Assembly (NCBI RefSeq): GCF_000231055.2
Contig: NZ_CM001466.1
Location: forward strand, 3,641,669-3,697,123
Source of the DNA: Saccharomonospora azurea NA-128
GTDB lineage: Bacteria; Actinomycetota; Actinomycetes; Mycobacteriales; Pseudonocardiaceae
DNA length: 55,455 nucleotides
Direction of reading: 5' to 3'
The position numbers and the translations under genes were made by a program. Shown here piece after piece: positions 42,482-50,520 of the stretch. Position 1 is the first letter of the stretch, and each line of letters starts with the position of its first letter. The notes below the pieces were generated by a model, which saw only the letters and a program-made list of their open reading frames with translations, made no database searches and had not been told where the DNA came from.

Positions 42482-43281
42482 GATGGTTCTCCCGTCGACT
42501 CGTGGGCAACAGTGTCGCCGGCTTTCGCAGGGCCGGCTTTCAGCGTGACGACCTTGTTGGCGTCCAGTGGTTTGTCGGGATCCAGCACGATCCCGTGCTG
42601 ACGGGTCAGCCCGTCGATGGCCGCCCAGATGATCTGCGTCAGATACTCCACGACGCTGTCGCGGCTCATGGTGCGCTTGTCCAGCCACCACTCGCCGGTG
42701 TTCTGCACCATGCCGACGATGCCGTAGGCCCACGGTTCGGCCGCGCCGGAATCCATGTTGAGCATCCGCATGTAGTCGCCGAGCAGGGCGGTGATCGCGG
42801 TGGCGATGACCTCCTTGTCCTCGGCGACCACGTCGGCGTCCACCGGCCGATCGGCGATCGGAGTGTGGGCCAGCAACCGGTAGAGGTTCGGGTGCTCCTC
42901 GATCACCGAGAAGAACGCGTCGAGCGCCATCCGGATACGGGGGACGGGCGCGAGTTCGGCGTTGATCGCCGGGATGAGCCGTTCGAACAGGATCTCGGTG
43001 CCCCGGCGCCCGAGCGCGAGGTACAGGTCGGCCTTGTCCTCGAAGTGGCGGTAGAGCACCGGTTTGGTGACTCCCGCGGCCGCGGCCACGTCCTCCATCC
43101 CGACGTCGGGACCGTGTTCCGCGAGCGCCCTCAACGCGGCGTCGACGAACTCGGCACGGCGTGCGATCCGGTGCTTGCGCCAGCGGTCGCGTCGCGCGTC
43201 GCCGCCTGGCTTCGCTGCGGAGTCGCGCGATCGCCCGCCGGCGCGGCTGGAGCGGTTGACACGGTCGACCATGTTGGTCAT
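42478..43281 (-). CDS. TetR-family regulator of the AurF-like cluster
   Basis: 267 residues. Helix-turn-helix at about residues 58-80 (GMEDVAAAAGVTKPVLYRHF) after a basic, unusual 35-residue N-terminus; the C-terminal ligand domain is FadR/AcrR-like. ATG at 43281 (43272 is an alternative). Divergent from the AurF-like gene across a 56-bp gap that contains GTAAC half-sites, so it should repress both directions. Confidence 0.92.
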   Translation of the reverse strand: MTNMVDRVNRSSRAGGRSRDSAAKPGGDARRDRWRKHRIARRAEFVDAALRALAEHGPDVGMEDVAAAAGVTKPVLYRHFEDKADLYLALGRRGTEILFERLIPAINAELAPVPRIRMALDAFFSVIEEHPNLYRLLAHTPIADRPVDADVVAEDKEVIATAITALLGDYMRMLNMDSGAAEPWAYGIVGMVQNTGEWWLDKRTMSRDSVVEYLTQIIWAAIDGLTRQHGIVLDPDKPLDANKVVTLKAGPAKAGDTVAHESTGEPS

Positions 43282-43291
43282 GCTACCAGAA

Positions 43292-43313
43292 GTAACTGTT
43301 ACCGGAAGTTACA
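43292..43313. promoter_or_regulatory. Candidate TetR operator (GTAAC half-sites)
   Basis: GTAAC at 43292-43296, GTTAC at 43298-43302 and GTTAC at 43309-43313. The first pair forms an 11-bp palindrome; the third half-site is 11 bp (one helical turn) from the second. Overlaps the likely promoter of the TetR gene. Confidence 0.6.
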
Positions 43314-43337
43314 TCAAGGGGAAGGTGGTGGGCCGCG

Positions 43338-44243
43338 ATGACGCGCGCCGTGACGGAGTCGAGCCGCGAGAAGACCGCCCAGCGGCTGCTGAGGTCGTCG
43401 GCCAACAAGTTCTACGACCCCGAGATCGACATCGACTGGGACGCGCCGCTGGTCGAGGGCAAGCGCTACCTGCCCGAGGAGCGCTCCAGCCTCTACGGCA
43501 CGCAGCTGTGGGACCGCCTCACGCCCGAGCAGCGCATCGAACTCGGCAAGCACGAGCTCGCGAGCATCGCCACCAACGGCATCTGGTTCGAGGTGCTCCT
43601 CATGCAGATGCTGCTCAAGGAGGTCTACGACGCCGACCCCACGACCGAGTTCGCCCAGTACGCGTTGACGGAGATCGCGGACGAGTGCCGCCACTCGACG
43701 ATGTTCGCCCGCTTCAGTGACCGCGTCGGCTGCCCGCACTACGGTCCGGTGCCCTGGCGCAAGCGGCTCGGCAAGCTGCTCAACGTGCTCGCCTACGGCC
43801 CCGCCATGTACGGGTCGATCCTCGTGGCCGAGGAGATCCTCGACCGGCTGCAGCGCGAGCAGATGAACGACCCCGACATCCAGCCCCTCGTGCGCATGGT
43901 GAACCGCATCCACGTGCTGGAGGAGGCCCGGCACGTGACGTTCGCGCGCGAGGAGGTCAAGCGCCGGATGAGCACGCTCCGGGGGCCGGAGCGCGCGTAC
44001 CAGCAGTGGCTCCTCGCGGTGGTCTCGAACGAGATCACCCACAGCCTGATCAACCCCAACGTGTACAAGGCCGTCGGCATCCGGCCGAGGGACGGACAGC
44101 GGGCCGCCGAGGCGAACCCGTACTGGCAGGAGACCATCCGGTACACCGGCGAGCGCATCATGGGCTTCCTCGACGAGGTCGGTCTCGTCGGTGCGCCCGG
44201 GATGCCCTGGTGGCGGCGTTCGTTCCTGCTCGGGGCGCGGTGA
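43338..44243 (+). CDS. AurF-like diiron N-oxygenase family protein
   Basis: 301 residues. p-Aminobenzoate N-oxygenase (AurF/DUF455-like, PF11583) family. Metal ligands match the AurF pattern: Glu85 (NGIWFEVLL), Glu116-x2-His119 (ADECRHS), Glu165/166 (VAEEILD), then His192, Glu196 and His199 in HVLEEARH. Known members oxidise arylamines to nitro compounds; in actinobacteria many are uncharacterised and may act on lipid or amine substrates. ATG at 43338 follows AAGGGGAAGG. It lies one codon-gap upstream of a hydrolase and faces the TetR regulator. Confidence 0.88.
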   Translation: MTRAVTESSREKTAQRLLRSSANKFYDPEIDIDWDAPLVEGKRYLPEERSSLYGTQLWDRLTPEQRIELGKHELASIATNGIWFEVLLMQMLLKEVYDADPTTEFAQYALTEIADECRHSTMFARFSDRVGCPHYGPVPWRKRLGKLLNVLAYGPAMYGSILVAEEILDRLQREQMNDPDIQPLVRMVNRIHVLEEARHVTFAREEVKRRMSTLRGPERAYQQWLLAVVSNEITHSLINPNVYKAVGIRPRDGQRAAEANPYWQETIRYTGERIMGFLDEVGLVGAPGMPWWRRSFLLGAR

Positions 44244-44250
44244 GCGAACG

Positions 44251-45141
44251 GTGAAGGCACGCGATCTGACCATGGCGGACGGGACCGTTCTGGCCGTCGA
44301 GGAGGACGGTCCCGCCGACGCCGATATCACCGTCGTGCTCGTACACGGGTGGACGCAGGACCGCCGGACCTGGGACCGCGTCCTCCCACTGCTGCCGCCC
44401 GGGGTCCGGTGGGTGCGCTACGACCTGCGGGGCCACGGGGCGTCGGCGCCGCCGGCGCCGGGCACCGCGACCATCGACCGGCTGGCCGACGACCTCGTCG
44501 AGGTGGTCGAGGCCGTCGCCCCCACCGGGCGGCTCGTGCTCGCGGGCCACTCCATGGGCGGCATGACGATCATGGCGCTGGCGGACCGGTACCCGGAGCT
44601 GGTGCGTGCTCGCGTCGAGGGCACCGCATTCGTGTCCACCGCGTGCTCGCACATGAGCCGGGTGACCCTGGGGCTGCCCGGCGTGTGGGGAGCCCTCGCG
44701 CACCGGGTCGAGCGCAGGCTCGCCGGAATGCTCACCCGCTACCGCCGCGACCGGCTCCCGCTCAGCCGGACCGCGGCGAGGCTGGGTGCCCGGTGGCTGG
44801 TCTTCGGCCGCAGGCCCCGCCCCGCCGACGTCGCGATGGTGGCCGACCAGCTGCTGCGCGCCCACCCGGCGAGCGTGGGAGCGTTCCAGACCGAGATCGG
44901 CCTGCACGACCGCACGACGGCGTTGTCGGTGCTGCGCGACACCCCCGGCGTGGTCATGTCGGGCACGGCCGACCGGCTCTGCACCACCCGCCACGCCCGC
45001 GCCATCGCCGACGAGCTGCACGAAGGCAGACTCGTGCTGTGCCCCGGAGCGGGGCACATGCTGCCGCAGGAACGGGCGACCGAGGTCGCCGAGGAGATCG
45101 CGACGCTGTGCCGGGTGGCGGCGACGTCACCGGCCGCCTGA
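44251..45141 (+). CDS. Alpha/beta hydrolase of the AurF-like cluster
   Basis: 296 residues. HGWTQDRRTW oxyanion motif, nucleophile elbow GHSMGG (about residues 95-100), catalytic Asp in VMSGTADRLC and His in CPGAGHMLPQE. GTG at 44251, 7 bp after the AurF-like gene. Probably acts on the product or a precursor of the oxygenase; substrate unknown. Confidence 0.9.
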   Translation: MKARDLTMADGTVLAVEEDGPADADITVVLVHGWTQDRRTWDRVLPLLPPGVRWVRYDLRGHGASAPPAPGTATIDRLADDLVEVVEAVAPTGRLVLAGHSMGGMTIMALADRYPELVRARVEGTAFVSTACSHMSRVTLGLPGVWGALAHRVERRLAGMLTRYRRDRLPLSRTAARLGARWLVFGRRPRPADVAMVADQLLRAHPASVGAFQTEIGLHDRTTALSVLRDTPGVVMSGTADRLCTTRHARAIADELHEGRLVLCPGAGHMLPQERATEVAEEIATLCRVAATSPAA

Positions 45142-45154
45142 GGGAGCCGGAACC

Positions 45155-45194
45155 GTTCCCTCTCTCCGGTCAGTCACGACCGGAGAGAGGGAAC
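45155..45194. terminator. Strong hairpin between hydrolase and second TetR gene
   Basis: Perfect 17-bp inverted repeat: GTTCCCTCTCTCCGGTC at 45155-45171 and its complement at 45178-45194, 6-nt loop. The TetR stop codon straddles the left arm and loop, so the right arm is TetR coding sequence. Confidence 0.85.
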
Positions 45195-45829
45195 CCGGCA
45201 CCGATCCCGCGCCAGGCGAGCGTCGAGATCAGGGACACGGCCTCTTCCTGCGACATCGAGCTGTTGGCCAGCCAGAACCGGGCTCCGACCTGACTCATCC
45301 CGACGAGCCCGACGGCGAGCAGTCGCGCCTTCTCCTCGTCGAGGCCCGCGTCGGCCGTGATCGTCTCGGTGATGGCGTCGACGCTGGCCGTCGTCGCCCT
45401 GTCCACGGCCTCCTGCACGTCGGGCTCGCCGCGCAGGTCCGACTCGAAGACCATGCGGAACGCGCCCGCGTCGCCGTTGACGAACTCGAAAAACGCGCCG
45501 ACCGCGTTGCGGACGCGTTGCTTGTTGTCGGTGGTGGACGCCAGCGCCTGCTGCACGGCGTTCACCAGGTTGTCGACGTGGCTTTCCAGCAACGCGATGT
45601 AGAGGTCGAGCTTGCCGGGAAAGTGCTGGTAGAGGACGGGTTTGCTCACTCCGGCACGCTCGGCGATGTCGTCCATGGCCGCCGCGTGGTAGCCGTTGGC
45701 CGCGAACACCTCCTGCGCGGCAGCCAGCAACTGCGCGCGGCGCTCCGTCCGCGGAAGCCGGACACCGCGGCCGAGCGGTGTCGCGTTCGCCTCATCCGAG
45801 ACCTGCTGTGCCTGTCCCGTCTCCGTCAT
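45170..45829 (-). CDS. TetR-family regulator (Rv3208-like)
   Basis: 219 residues from ATG 45829, which has GGAGG close upstream. HTH MDDIAERAGVSKPVLYQHF at about residues 51-69. The C-terminal domain begins LYIALLESHVDNLVNAVQQA. Same position as Rv3208 in mycobacteria, next to the DUF3152/hydrolase genes. Divergent from the next hydrolase; a palindrome sits in the gap. Confidence 0.92.
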   Translation of the reverse strand: MTETGQAQQVSDEANATPLGRGVRLPRTERRAQLLAAAQEVFAANGYHAAAMDDIAERAGVSKPVLYQHFPGKLDLYIALLESHVDNLVNAVQQALASTTDNKQRVRNAVGAFFEFVNGDAGAFRMVFESDLRGEPDVQEAVDRATTASVDAITETITADAGLDEEKARLLAVGLVGMSQVGARFWLANSSMSQEEAVSLISTLAWRGIGAGFPLSGRD

Positions 45830-45869
45830 CCCCGCCTCCAGTCGTGCGTCCCACCGAACACTACTCGTG

Positions 45870-45879
45870 GGTACGTACC
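45870..45879. promoter_or_regulatory. Palindrome in the TetR/hydrolase divergent promoter
   Basis: GGTACGTACC, perfect 10-bp palindrome, with a TAGTGT hexamer (minus strand, 45861-45866) just downstream as possible -10 of the TetR gene. Consistent with autorepression. Confidence 0.45.
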
Positions 45880-45917
45880 GCACGCCAAGCGCCAGGGGCG
45901 TCAGGCATGCTGTCACT

Positions 45918-46985
45918 GTGTCCGAAACACGCACTGGTTCACCCAGAAGCCTGACATCCGCTGGACCGGCTGCCCGGCCACCGCTGACCCACGTGCCGCT
46001 GTCCACCACACCGCTCGCCGATCTCGACCGCACGTCCGGCCCCTGGCCCGGGGAGACCCGGCGGGTGGGTGAGCTGGAGCTGTACGTGCGGCGCACCGTC
46101 GGCGGCGGCGCTGGCGGCGCTGACGGCGCTGTTGTGTCGCCGGTGTCTCCGGCGGACCAGTCTGCCACGGTGGTCTACGTGCACGGGCTCGGCGGCTCGT
46201 CGACCAACTGGACGGACCTCGGCGCACTTCTCGCCGGTCACGCGTCGGGACACGCCCTCGACCTGCCCGGATTCGGCTTCTCGGAGCCGATCGACGGCTT
46301 CCCCTTCAGCCTCGCCGCGCACGCGGGTGTGCTCGCCGACTACCTGTCCGAGCACACCGACGCGCCGGTGCACCTCGTCGGCAACTCGATGGGCGGGGCG
46401 ATCTCCATGCTCGTCGCCGCGCACCGGCCCGAGCTCGTGCGCACGTTGACCCTCGTCTCACCGGCCGTCCCCGACCTCCGCCCCGACCCGCGCCGGTTGT
46501 CCGACCCCAGGCTGGCGCTCGCGTACCTTCCCGTGCTGGGCAAGCGGGCCCGACGGCAGCTCGCGGCCATGACGCCGCGGCAGCGGGCCGAGCAGGTCAT
46601 CCGCCTGTGTTTCGCCGACCCGTCCGCGTTCCCCGCCCATCGCTTCGACGAGCTGGTCGAGGAACACGGTGCCCGCGTCGCCTACGACTGGGCCGAGCGC
46701 GCGATGTCGCGCAGCACACTGGAGATCTTCCGCACCTGGTTCACCCGGGGCACCGGATCGCTGTGGTCGGTGGCTCCGCGCATCGGCGCTCCCACGCTCG
46801 TGGTGTGGGGCACGCAGGACCGCGTCATCTCCGTGCGCAGGGCTCCCCGGACGGCGCGGCTCATTCCCCGGGCACGGCTGCTGGTCCTCCCCAGGACGGG
46901 GCACGTCGCGCAGATGGAGCGACCCACGACCGTGGCGAGGGCGATGCTCGGCATGTGGGAGAGCGTCGAGGCCGGTCACTGGTGA
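45918..46985 (+). CDS. Alpha/beta hydrolase with extended N-terminus
   Basis: 355 residues. The first about 75 residues are polar and low-complexity; the hydrolase fold begins at TVVYVHGLGGSSTNW. Nucleophile elbow GNSMGG (about 155-160), catalytic Asp in VVWGTQDRVI and His in PRTGHVAQME. GTG start chosen because a CATGCT hexamer lies 6 nt upstream; a later start is possible. Probably controlled by the divergent TetR. Confidence 0.85.
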   Translation: MSETRTGSPRSLTSAGPAARPPLTHVPLSTTPLADLDRTSGPWPGETRRVGELELYVRRTVGGGAGGADGAVVSPVSPADQSATVVYVHGLGGSSTNWTDLGALLAGHASGHALDLPGFGFSEPIDGFPFSLAAHAGVLADYLSEHTDAPVHLVGNSMGGAISMLVAAHRPELVRTLTLVSPAVPDLRPDPRRLSDPRLALAYLPVLGKRARRQLAAMTPRQRAEQVIRLCFADPSAFPAHRFDELVEEHGARVAYDWAERAMSRSTLEIFRTWFTRGTGSLWSVAPRIGAPTLVVWGTQDRVISVRRAPRTARLIPRARLLVLPRTGHVAQMERPTTVARAMLGMWESVEAGHW

Positions 46986-47076
46986 GGGACGGCTCCGCCG
47001 AACGGGCGACGGACGATCCGCCGAACGTGTCGAGCCACGCGCGGAGACGCGCGCCGGAGTGTGGCACTCTGAAGCC

Positions 47077-48210
47077 GTGGAGCGGGTAACAGAAGGAGCA
47101 CGGAACAGCGACTGGGACGTTGCGTCAGCCGGTCACGATCCTGCTGATGCCCGTGGCGCGTCCGTGTCGTCGGCGGATTCGGTGCCCCCGGAGGCCGACG
47201 ACGATCCGGAGTTCGAGTCCGAGTCGGAGGCCCTCGGCAGACGACGCACGGCGGAGCCGCTGCGCGCGTCGTGGCAGCCCGCCGGAGCGACCCCGCCCGA
47301 ACGCCCCCGGCGGTCGGGTGTCAAGAAGTTCACCGCCACCTTCGGGTGGCGCGCCTACCTCGTGCCGATCCTGCTCGTCGTCACCGCCCTCGTCGTGTGG
47401 GACACCACCCAGAACGCCGCACCGAGCGGGTCCGACTCGGCCGCCGGCGACACGTCTGGTGGAGGGGACGGCGGGGCGGCCCAGTCGTCCGCCGTCGCCA
47501 CCGAGATCCCCGCCGGGGAGATCCGGCTCGACATCCCCACCGCGGAGCTTCCCGACGGAGGCGACTACAGCAAGAGCGGGCAGGGGGCCTGGCACACCGT
47601 TCCGCTCTCCGAGGACAGCGGCGACCGGGTGGGCGACGCCGGGCAGCTGTTCACCTACACCGTCGACGTGGAAGACGGCCTCGACCCGGGCAGCTTCGGT
47701 GGCGACGACGTCTTCGCCTCCACCGTCGAGGCCACGCTGTCGGACGACCGGAAGGGCTGGGTGGGCACCGGCGACGTGTCACTGCAACGAGTCGACGACA
47801 GCCACCCCGAGCCGGATTTCCGCGTCAGCCTGACCTCACCCGCCACCACGAAGGAACTCTGCGGCGACGCGATCAAGTACGAGGCGTCCTGCTACACGAG
47901 CGCGCACGGCCGCGTCGTCATCAACCTGGCCCGCTGGGTGCGCGGGGCGAAGGCGTTCGGCGGCAACATGATCAACTACCAGCAGTACGTCGTCAACCAC
48001 GAGGTCGGGCACGCACTCGGCAACGGGCACGTCGGCTGCGACAAGGACGGCGGGCTGGCGCCGGTGATGATGCAGCAGACCTTCGGCGTCGCCAACGACT
48101 ACGTCGCCAAGCTCAACGACCTGCCCGGTGGCGACCGCGACGCCGTGCCCGCCGACGGCAAGATCTGCCTGCCCAACGCGTGGCCCGTGCCACAGCCGAA
48201 GGGCGATTGA
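47077..48210 (+). CDS. DUF3152 protein, membrane-anchored with metzincin-type zinc motif
   Basis: 377 residues. Polar N-terminus, one membrane helix (about residues 92-108, YLVPILLVVTALVVW), then an extracytoplasmic DUF3152 domain. Residues 308-318 read HEVGHALGNGH, an HExxHxxGxxH zinc motif of metzincin-type metalloproteases, so peptidase activity is likely though unproven. Cys at CGD, CYT, GCD and KICLP may form disulfides. Homologue of Rv3207c. GTG at 47077. Confidence 0.88.
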   Translation: MERVTEGARNSDWDVASAGHDPADARGASVSSADSVPPEADDDPEFESESEALGRRRTAEPLRASWQPAGATPPERPRRSGVKKFTATFGWRAYLVPILLVVTALVVWDTTQNAAPSGSDSAAGDTSGGGDGGAAQSSAVATEIPAGEIRLDIPTAELPDGGDYSKSGQGAWHTVPLSEDSGDRVGDAGQLFTYTVDVEDGLDPGSFGGDDVFASTVEATLSDDRKGWVGTGDVSLQRVDDSHPEPDFRVSLTSPATTKELCGDAIKYEASCYTSAHGRVVINLARWVRGAKAFGGNMINYQQYVVNHEVGHALGNGHVGCDKDGGLAPVMMQQTFGVANDYVAKLNDLPGGDRDAVPADGKICLPNAWPVPQPKGD

Positions 48211-48229
48211 CCGGTCGACAACCGGCACA

Positions 48230-48254
48230 TCCCGCCCACGATGTGGACGCGGGA
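48230..48254 (+). terminator. Hairpin after DUF3152 gene
   Basis: TCCCGC/GCGGGA outer arms with inner CCAC/GTGG and a GAT loop, 10 paired bases with a 2-nt bulge, 20 bp after the stop. Confidence 0.6.
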
Positions 48255-48318
48255 AGACCCAGCCCTCTCGCGCGGTTATAGATGGCGACAGACCGCGAAC
48301 GCGCGAGATGGAGGACTG

Positions 48319-49521
48319 ATGTCTGGTACTGAGGGCGGAACGCCGCAAGCCACGCTTCCGCCGCTCGTCGAGCCGGCCGCCGAGCTCACCAAGGATGAAG
48401 TCGCGCGCTACAGCCGGCACCTCATCATTCCGGATGTCGGCGTGGACGGCCAGAAGCGACTGAAGAACGCCAAGGTTCTGATCATCGGCGCCGGTGGGCT
48501 GGGCAGTCCCGCCCTGCTGTACCTCGCCGCGGCGGGAGTCGGCACGCTGGGTGTCATCGACTTCGACGTCGTGGACGAGTCGAACCTCCAGCGCCAGGTC
48601 ATCCACGGCGTGTCCGACGTCGGCAAGCCGAAGGCCGTCTCGGCGCAGGAGTCCGTCGCCGAGATCAACCCGTTCGTCAACTTCGTGACGCACACCGAGC
48701 AGCTGACCACCGAGAACGCGGTGGAGCTGTTCAGCCAGTACGACCTGATCCTCGACGGCACGGACAACTTCGCCACGCGCTACCTCGTCAACGACGCCGC
48801 CGTGCTCGCCGGCAAGCCGTACGTGTGGGGCTCGATCTTCCGATTCGAGGGCCAGGTGAGCGTCTTCTGGGAGGACGCGCCGAACGGCAAGGGCCTGAAC
48901 TACCGCGACCTGTACCCCGAGCCCCCGCCTCCCGGCATGGTGCCGTCGTGCGCCGAGGGCGGTGTGCTGGGTGTGCTGTGCGCGTCGATCGGCTCCATCA
49001 TGGTGACCGAGGCGATCAAGCTCATCACCGGCATCGGTGAGCCGCTGCTGGGCCGGCTCGTCACCTACGACGCCCTGGAGCTGCGCTACCGCGAGGTGAA
49101 GATCCGGAAGGACCCGGAGACGCCCAAGATCACCGAGCTCATCGACTACGAGGCGTTCTGCGGTGTGGTGTCCGACGACGCTCAGCAGGCGGCGTCCGGC
49201 CACACGATCACGCCCGCGGAGTTGAAGGCGAAGTTCGACGCCGGCGAGAACTTCGAGCTGATCGACGTCCGCGAGCCGCACGAGTACGAGATCGTCAACA
49301 TCAAGGGCGCGAAGCTGATCCCGAAGGACCGCATCCTGTCCGGCGAGGCGCTGGCCGAGCTGCCGCAGGACAAGCCGATCGTGCTGCACTGCAAGTCGGG
49401 TGCTCGCTCGGCGGAGGCCCTCGCGGCGCTGCACAAGGCGGGCTTCGCCGACGCCAGCCACCTCGGTGGCGGGGTCCTGGCGTGGGCGCGTCAGGTGGAC
49501 CCCAGCCTCCCGACGTACTGA
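48319..49521 (+). CDS. moeZ: Adenylyltransferase/sulfurtransferase MoeZ
   Basis: 400 residues. N-terminal MoeB/ThiF-type adenylation domain (GAGGLGSPALLYLAAAGVG, DFDVVDESNLQRQVIH, SCAEGGVLGVLCASIG) and a C-terminal rhodanese domain (LIDVREPHEYEI, active-site Cys in LHCKSGARSAEAL). Activates sulfur-carrier proteins (MoaD, CysO, ThiS) as their thiocarboxylates for molybdopterin, cysteine and thiamine synthesis. GGAGG is 4 nt before the ATG. Same gene order as Rv3206c-Rv3207c. A TATAGA hexamer near 48277 may be its -10. Confidence 0.95.
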   Translation: MSGTEGGTPQATLPPLVEPAAELTKDEVARYSRHLIIPDVGVDGQKRLKNAKVLIIGAGGLGSPALLYLAAAGVGTLGVIDFDVVDESNLQRQVIHGVSDVGKPKAVSAQESVAEINPFVNFVTHTEQLTTENAVELFSQYDLILDGTDNFATRYLVNDAAVLAGKPYVWGSIFRFEGQVSVFWEDAPNGKGLNYRDLYPEPPPPGMVPSCAEGGVLGVLCASIGSIMVTEAIKLITGIGEPLLGRLVTYDALELRYREVKIRKDPETPKITELIDYEAFCGVVSDDAQQAASGHTITPAELKAKFDAGENFELIDVREPHEYEIVNIKGAKLIPKDRILSGEALAELPQDKPIVLHCKSGARSAEALAALHKAGFADASHLGGGVLAWARQVDPSLPTY

Positions 49522-49538
49522 CCCGAGACGCCGAGCAC

Positions 49539-49695
49539 CGTGTCCGCCGCTCAGCGACGCATGTTCGCACTTCCCGTACGGGCGGTGCGTGCACAGACTG
49601 CGGACACGAGTGCACAGACTGCGGACACGCCGGTGTGGGGTGAACCCCACCGGCGTGTCCGCAGTTCATGAACGCGTGTTCGCAGTTCGGCGGGG
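49539..49695. repeat. 21-bp periodic repeat, array B (6 units, mixed orientation)
   Basis: Plus-oriented cores at 49539 (CGTGTCCGC) and 49560 (CATGTTCGC); minus-oriented cores at 49600-49608 and 49621-49629 (GCGGACACG); plus-oriented cores at 49654 and 49675 (CGTGTTCGC). Each same-orientation pair is exactly 21 nt apart. A 21-bp tandem copy lies at 49589-49609 / 49610-49630. Between moeZ and the next gene. Confidence 0.85.
49618..49665 (+). terminator. Long hairpin formed by two opposed repeat units
   Basis: Left arm ACTGCGGACACGCCGG (49618-49633) pairs with CCGGCGTGTCCGCAGT (49650-49665), and inner TGGGG/CCCCA surround a TGAA loop with a 2-nt bulge; about 21 bp in all. Likely ends the moeZ transcript. 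It is built from the 21-bp repeat family. Confidence 0.75.
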
Positions 49696-49701
49696 TACCG
49701 T
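49696..49701 (+). promoter_or_regulatory. -10 hexamer of TIGR02569 gene (leaderless)
   Basis: TACCGT, 6 nt before the GTG at 49708. It begins directly after the last 21-bp repeat unit (49675-49695), so the repeats occupy the -15 to -50 zone of this promoter. Confidence 0.5.
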
Positions 49702-49707
49702 CTCGGC

Positions 49708-50499
49708 GTGATTCAGGGACCGCCGCCACCGGAGCACACGCGCCGGGCCTTCGGGCTGGGCGGTGCCGACGTCGAACCGCTCGGCGGAACGGGCTGGCGC
49801 TGCGGTGACGTGGTGCTGGAACCCGTACACGACCGCGCGCAGGGCGTGTGGTTGTCACGGATCCTCGCCGCACTCGACGTGCCCGAGCTGCGGATCGCCC
49901 GCCCCATCGGCGCCACCGACGGGCGGTGGGTCGTCGGCGGCTGGCGGGCGCGCCGCCTGCTGACGGGCTCGCCCGAACACCGCCCGGAGGAGACCGTTCT
50001 CGCCGCGGTGCGGCTGCACCGGGCGACCGCCACCTTCGAACGCCCGTCCTTCCTCGACGACCGGCAGGACGTCTTCGCGGTCGCCGAACGCATGGCGTGG
50101 GACGAGGAACGACGCGAGCTCGACGAGGCCAAGGGCGGGAGACTGTTCGAGATCCTCGCGCCGTCCCGTCGACCGGTGTGGGGCGCCGACCAGCTCGTGC
50201 ACGCCGAACTGTTCGGCACGCTCCTCTTCGACGGCGACCAGCCACCGGCCCTGGTGGGTTTCGTGCCGCACTTCCGGCCCGCCGAGTGGGGCGCCGCGGT
50301 CGCGGCCGTGGACGCCGTGGCGTGGGGCGGCGCCGACGGCACGTTGCTGCGGCACTGGTCCCACCTGCCCGAGTGGTCGCAACTCCTGCTCCGCGCCGTC
50401 CTCTTCCGCCTCGCCTGGCACGCCCTGCATCCCCGGTCGAGCGCCGCCACCCTCGACGGCCTGCGCCGCGTCGCCGGTGAGGTCACCGAACTGCTCTAG
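49708..50499 (+). CDS. TIGR02569-like conserved actinobacterial protein
   Basis: 263 residues. Resembles the TIGR02569 family (distant aminoglycoside-phosphotransferase/kinase-like fold): WRCGDVVLEPVHDRAQGVWL, GRWVVGGWRARRLLTGSPEH, ADQLVHAELFGTLLFDGD and a DAVAWGGADGTLL stretch. The kinase catalytic residues (HGDLH-type motif) appear as VHAELFGTLLF, so catalysis is doubtful. Occupies the place of Rv3205c. Function unknown. Confidence 0.78.
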   Translation: MIQGPPPPEHTRRAFGLGGADVEPLGGTGWRCGDVVLEPVHDRAQGVWLSRILAALDVPELRIARPIGATDGRWVVGGWRARRLLTGSPEHRPEETVLAAVRLHRATATFERPSFLDDRQDVFAVAERMAWDEERRELDEAKGGRLFEILAPSRRPVWGADQLVHAELFGTLLFDGDQPPALVGFVPHFRPAEWGAAVAAVDAVAWGGADGTLLRHWSHLPEWSQLLLRAVLFRLAWHALHPRSSAATLDGLRRVAGEVTELL

Positions 50500-50520
50500 C
50501 CCTCCACCCATTCGCCGCGC

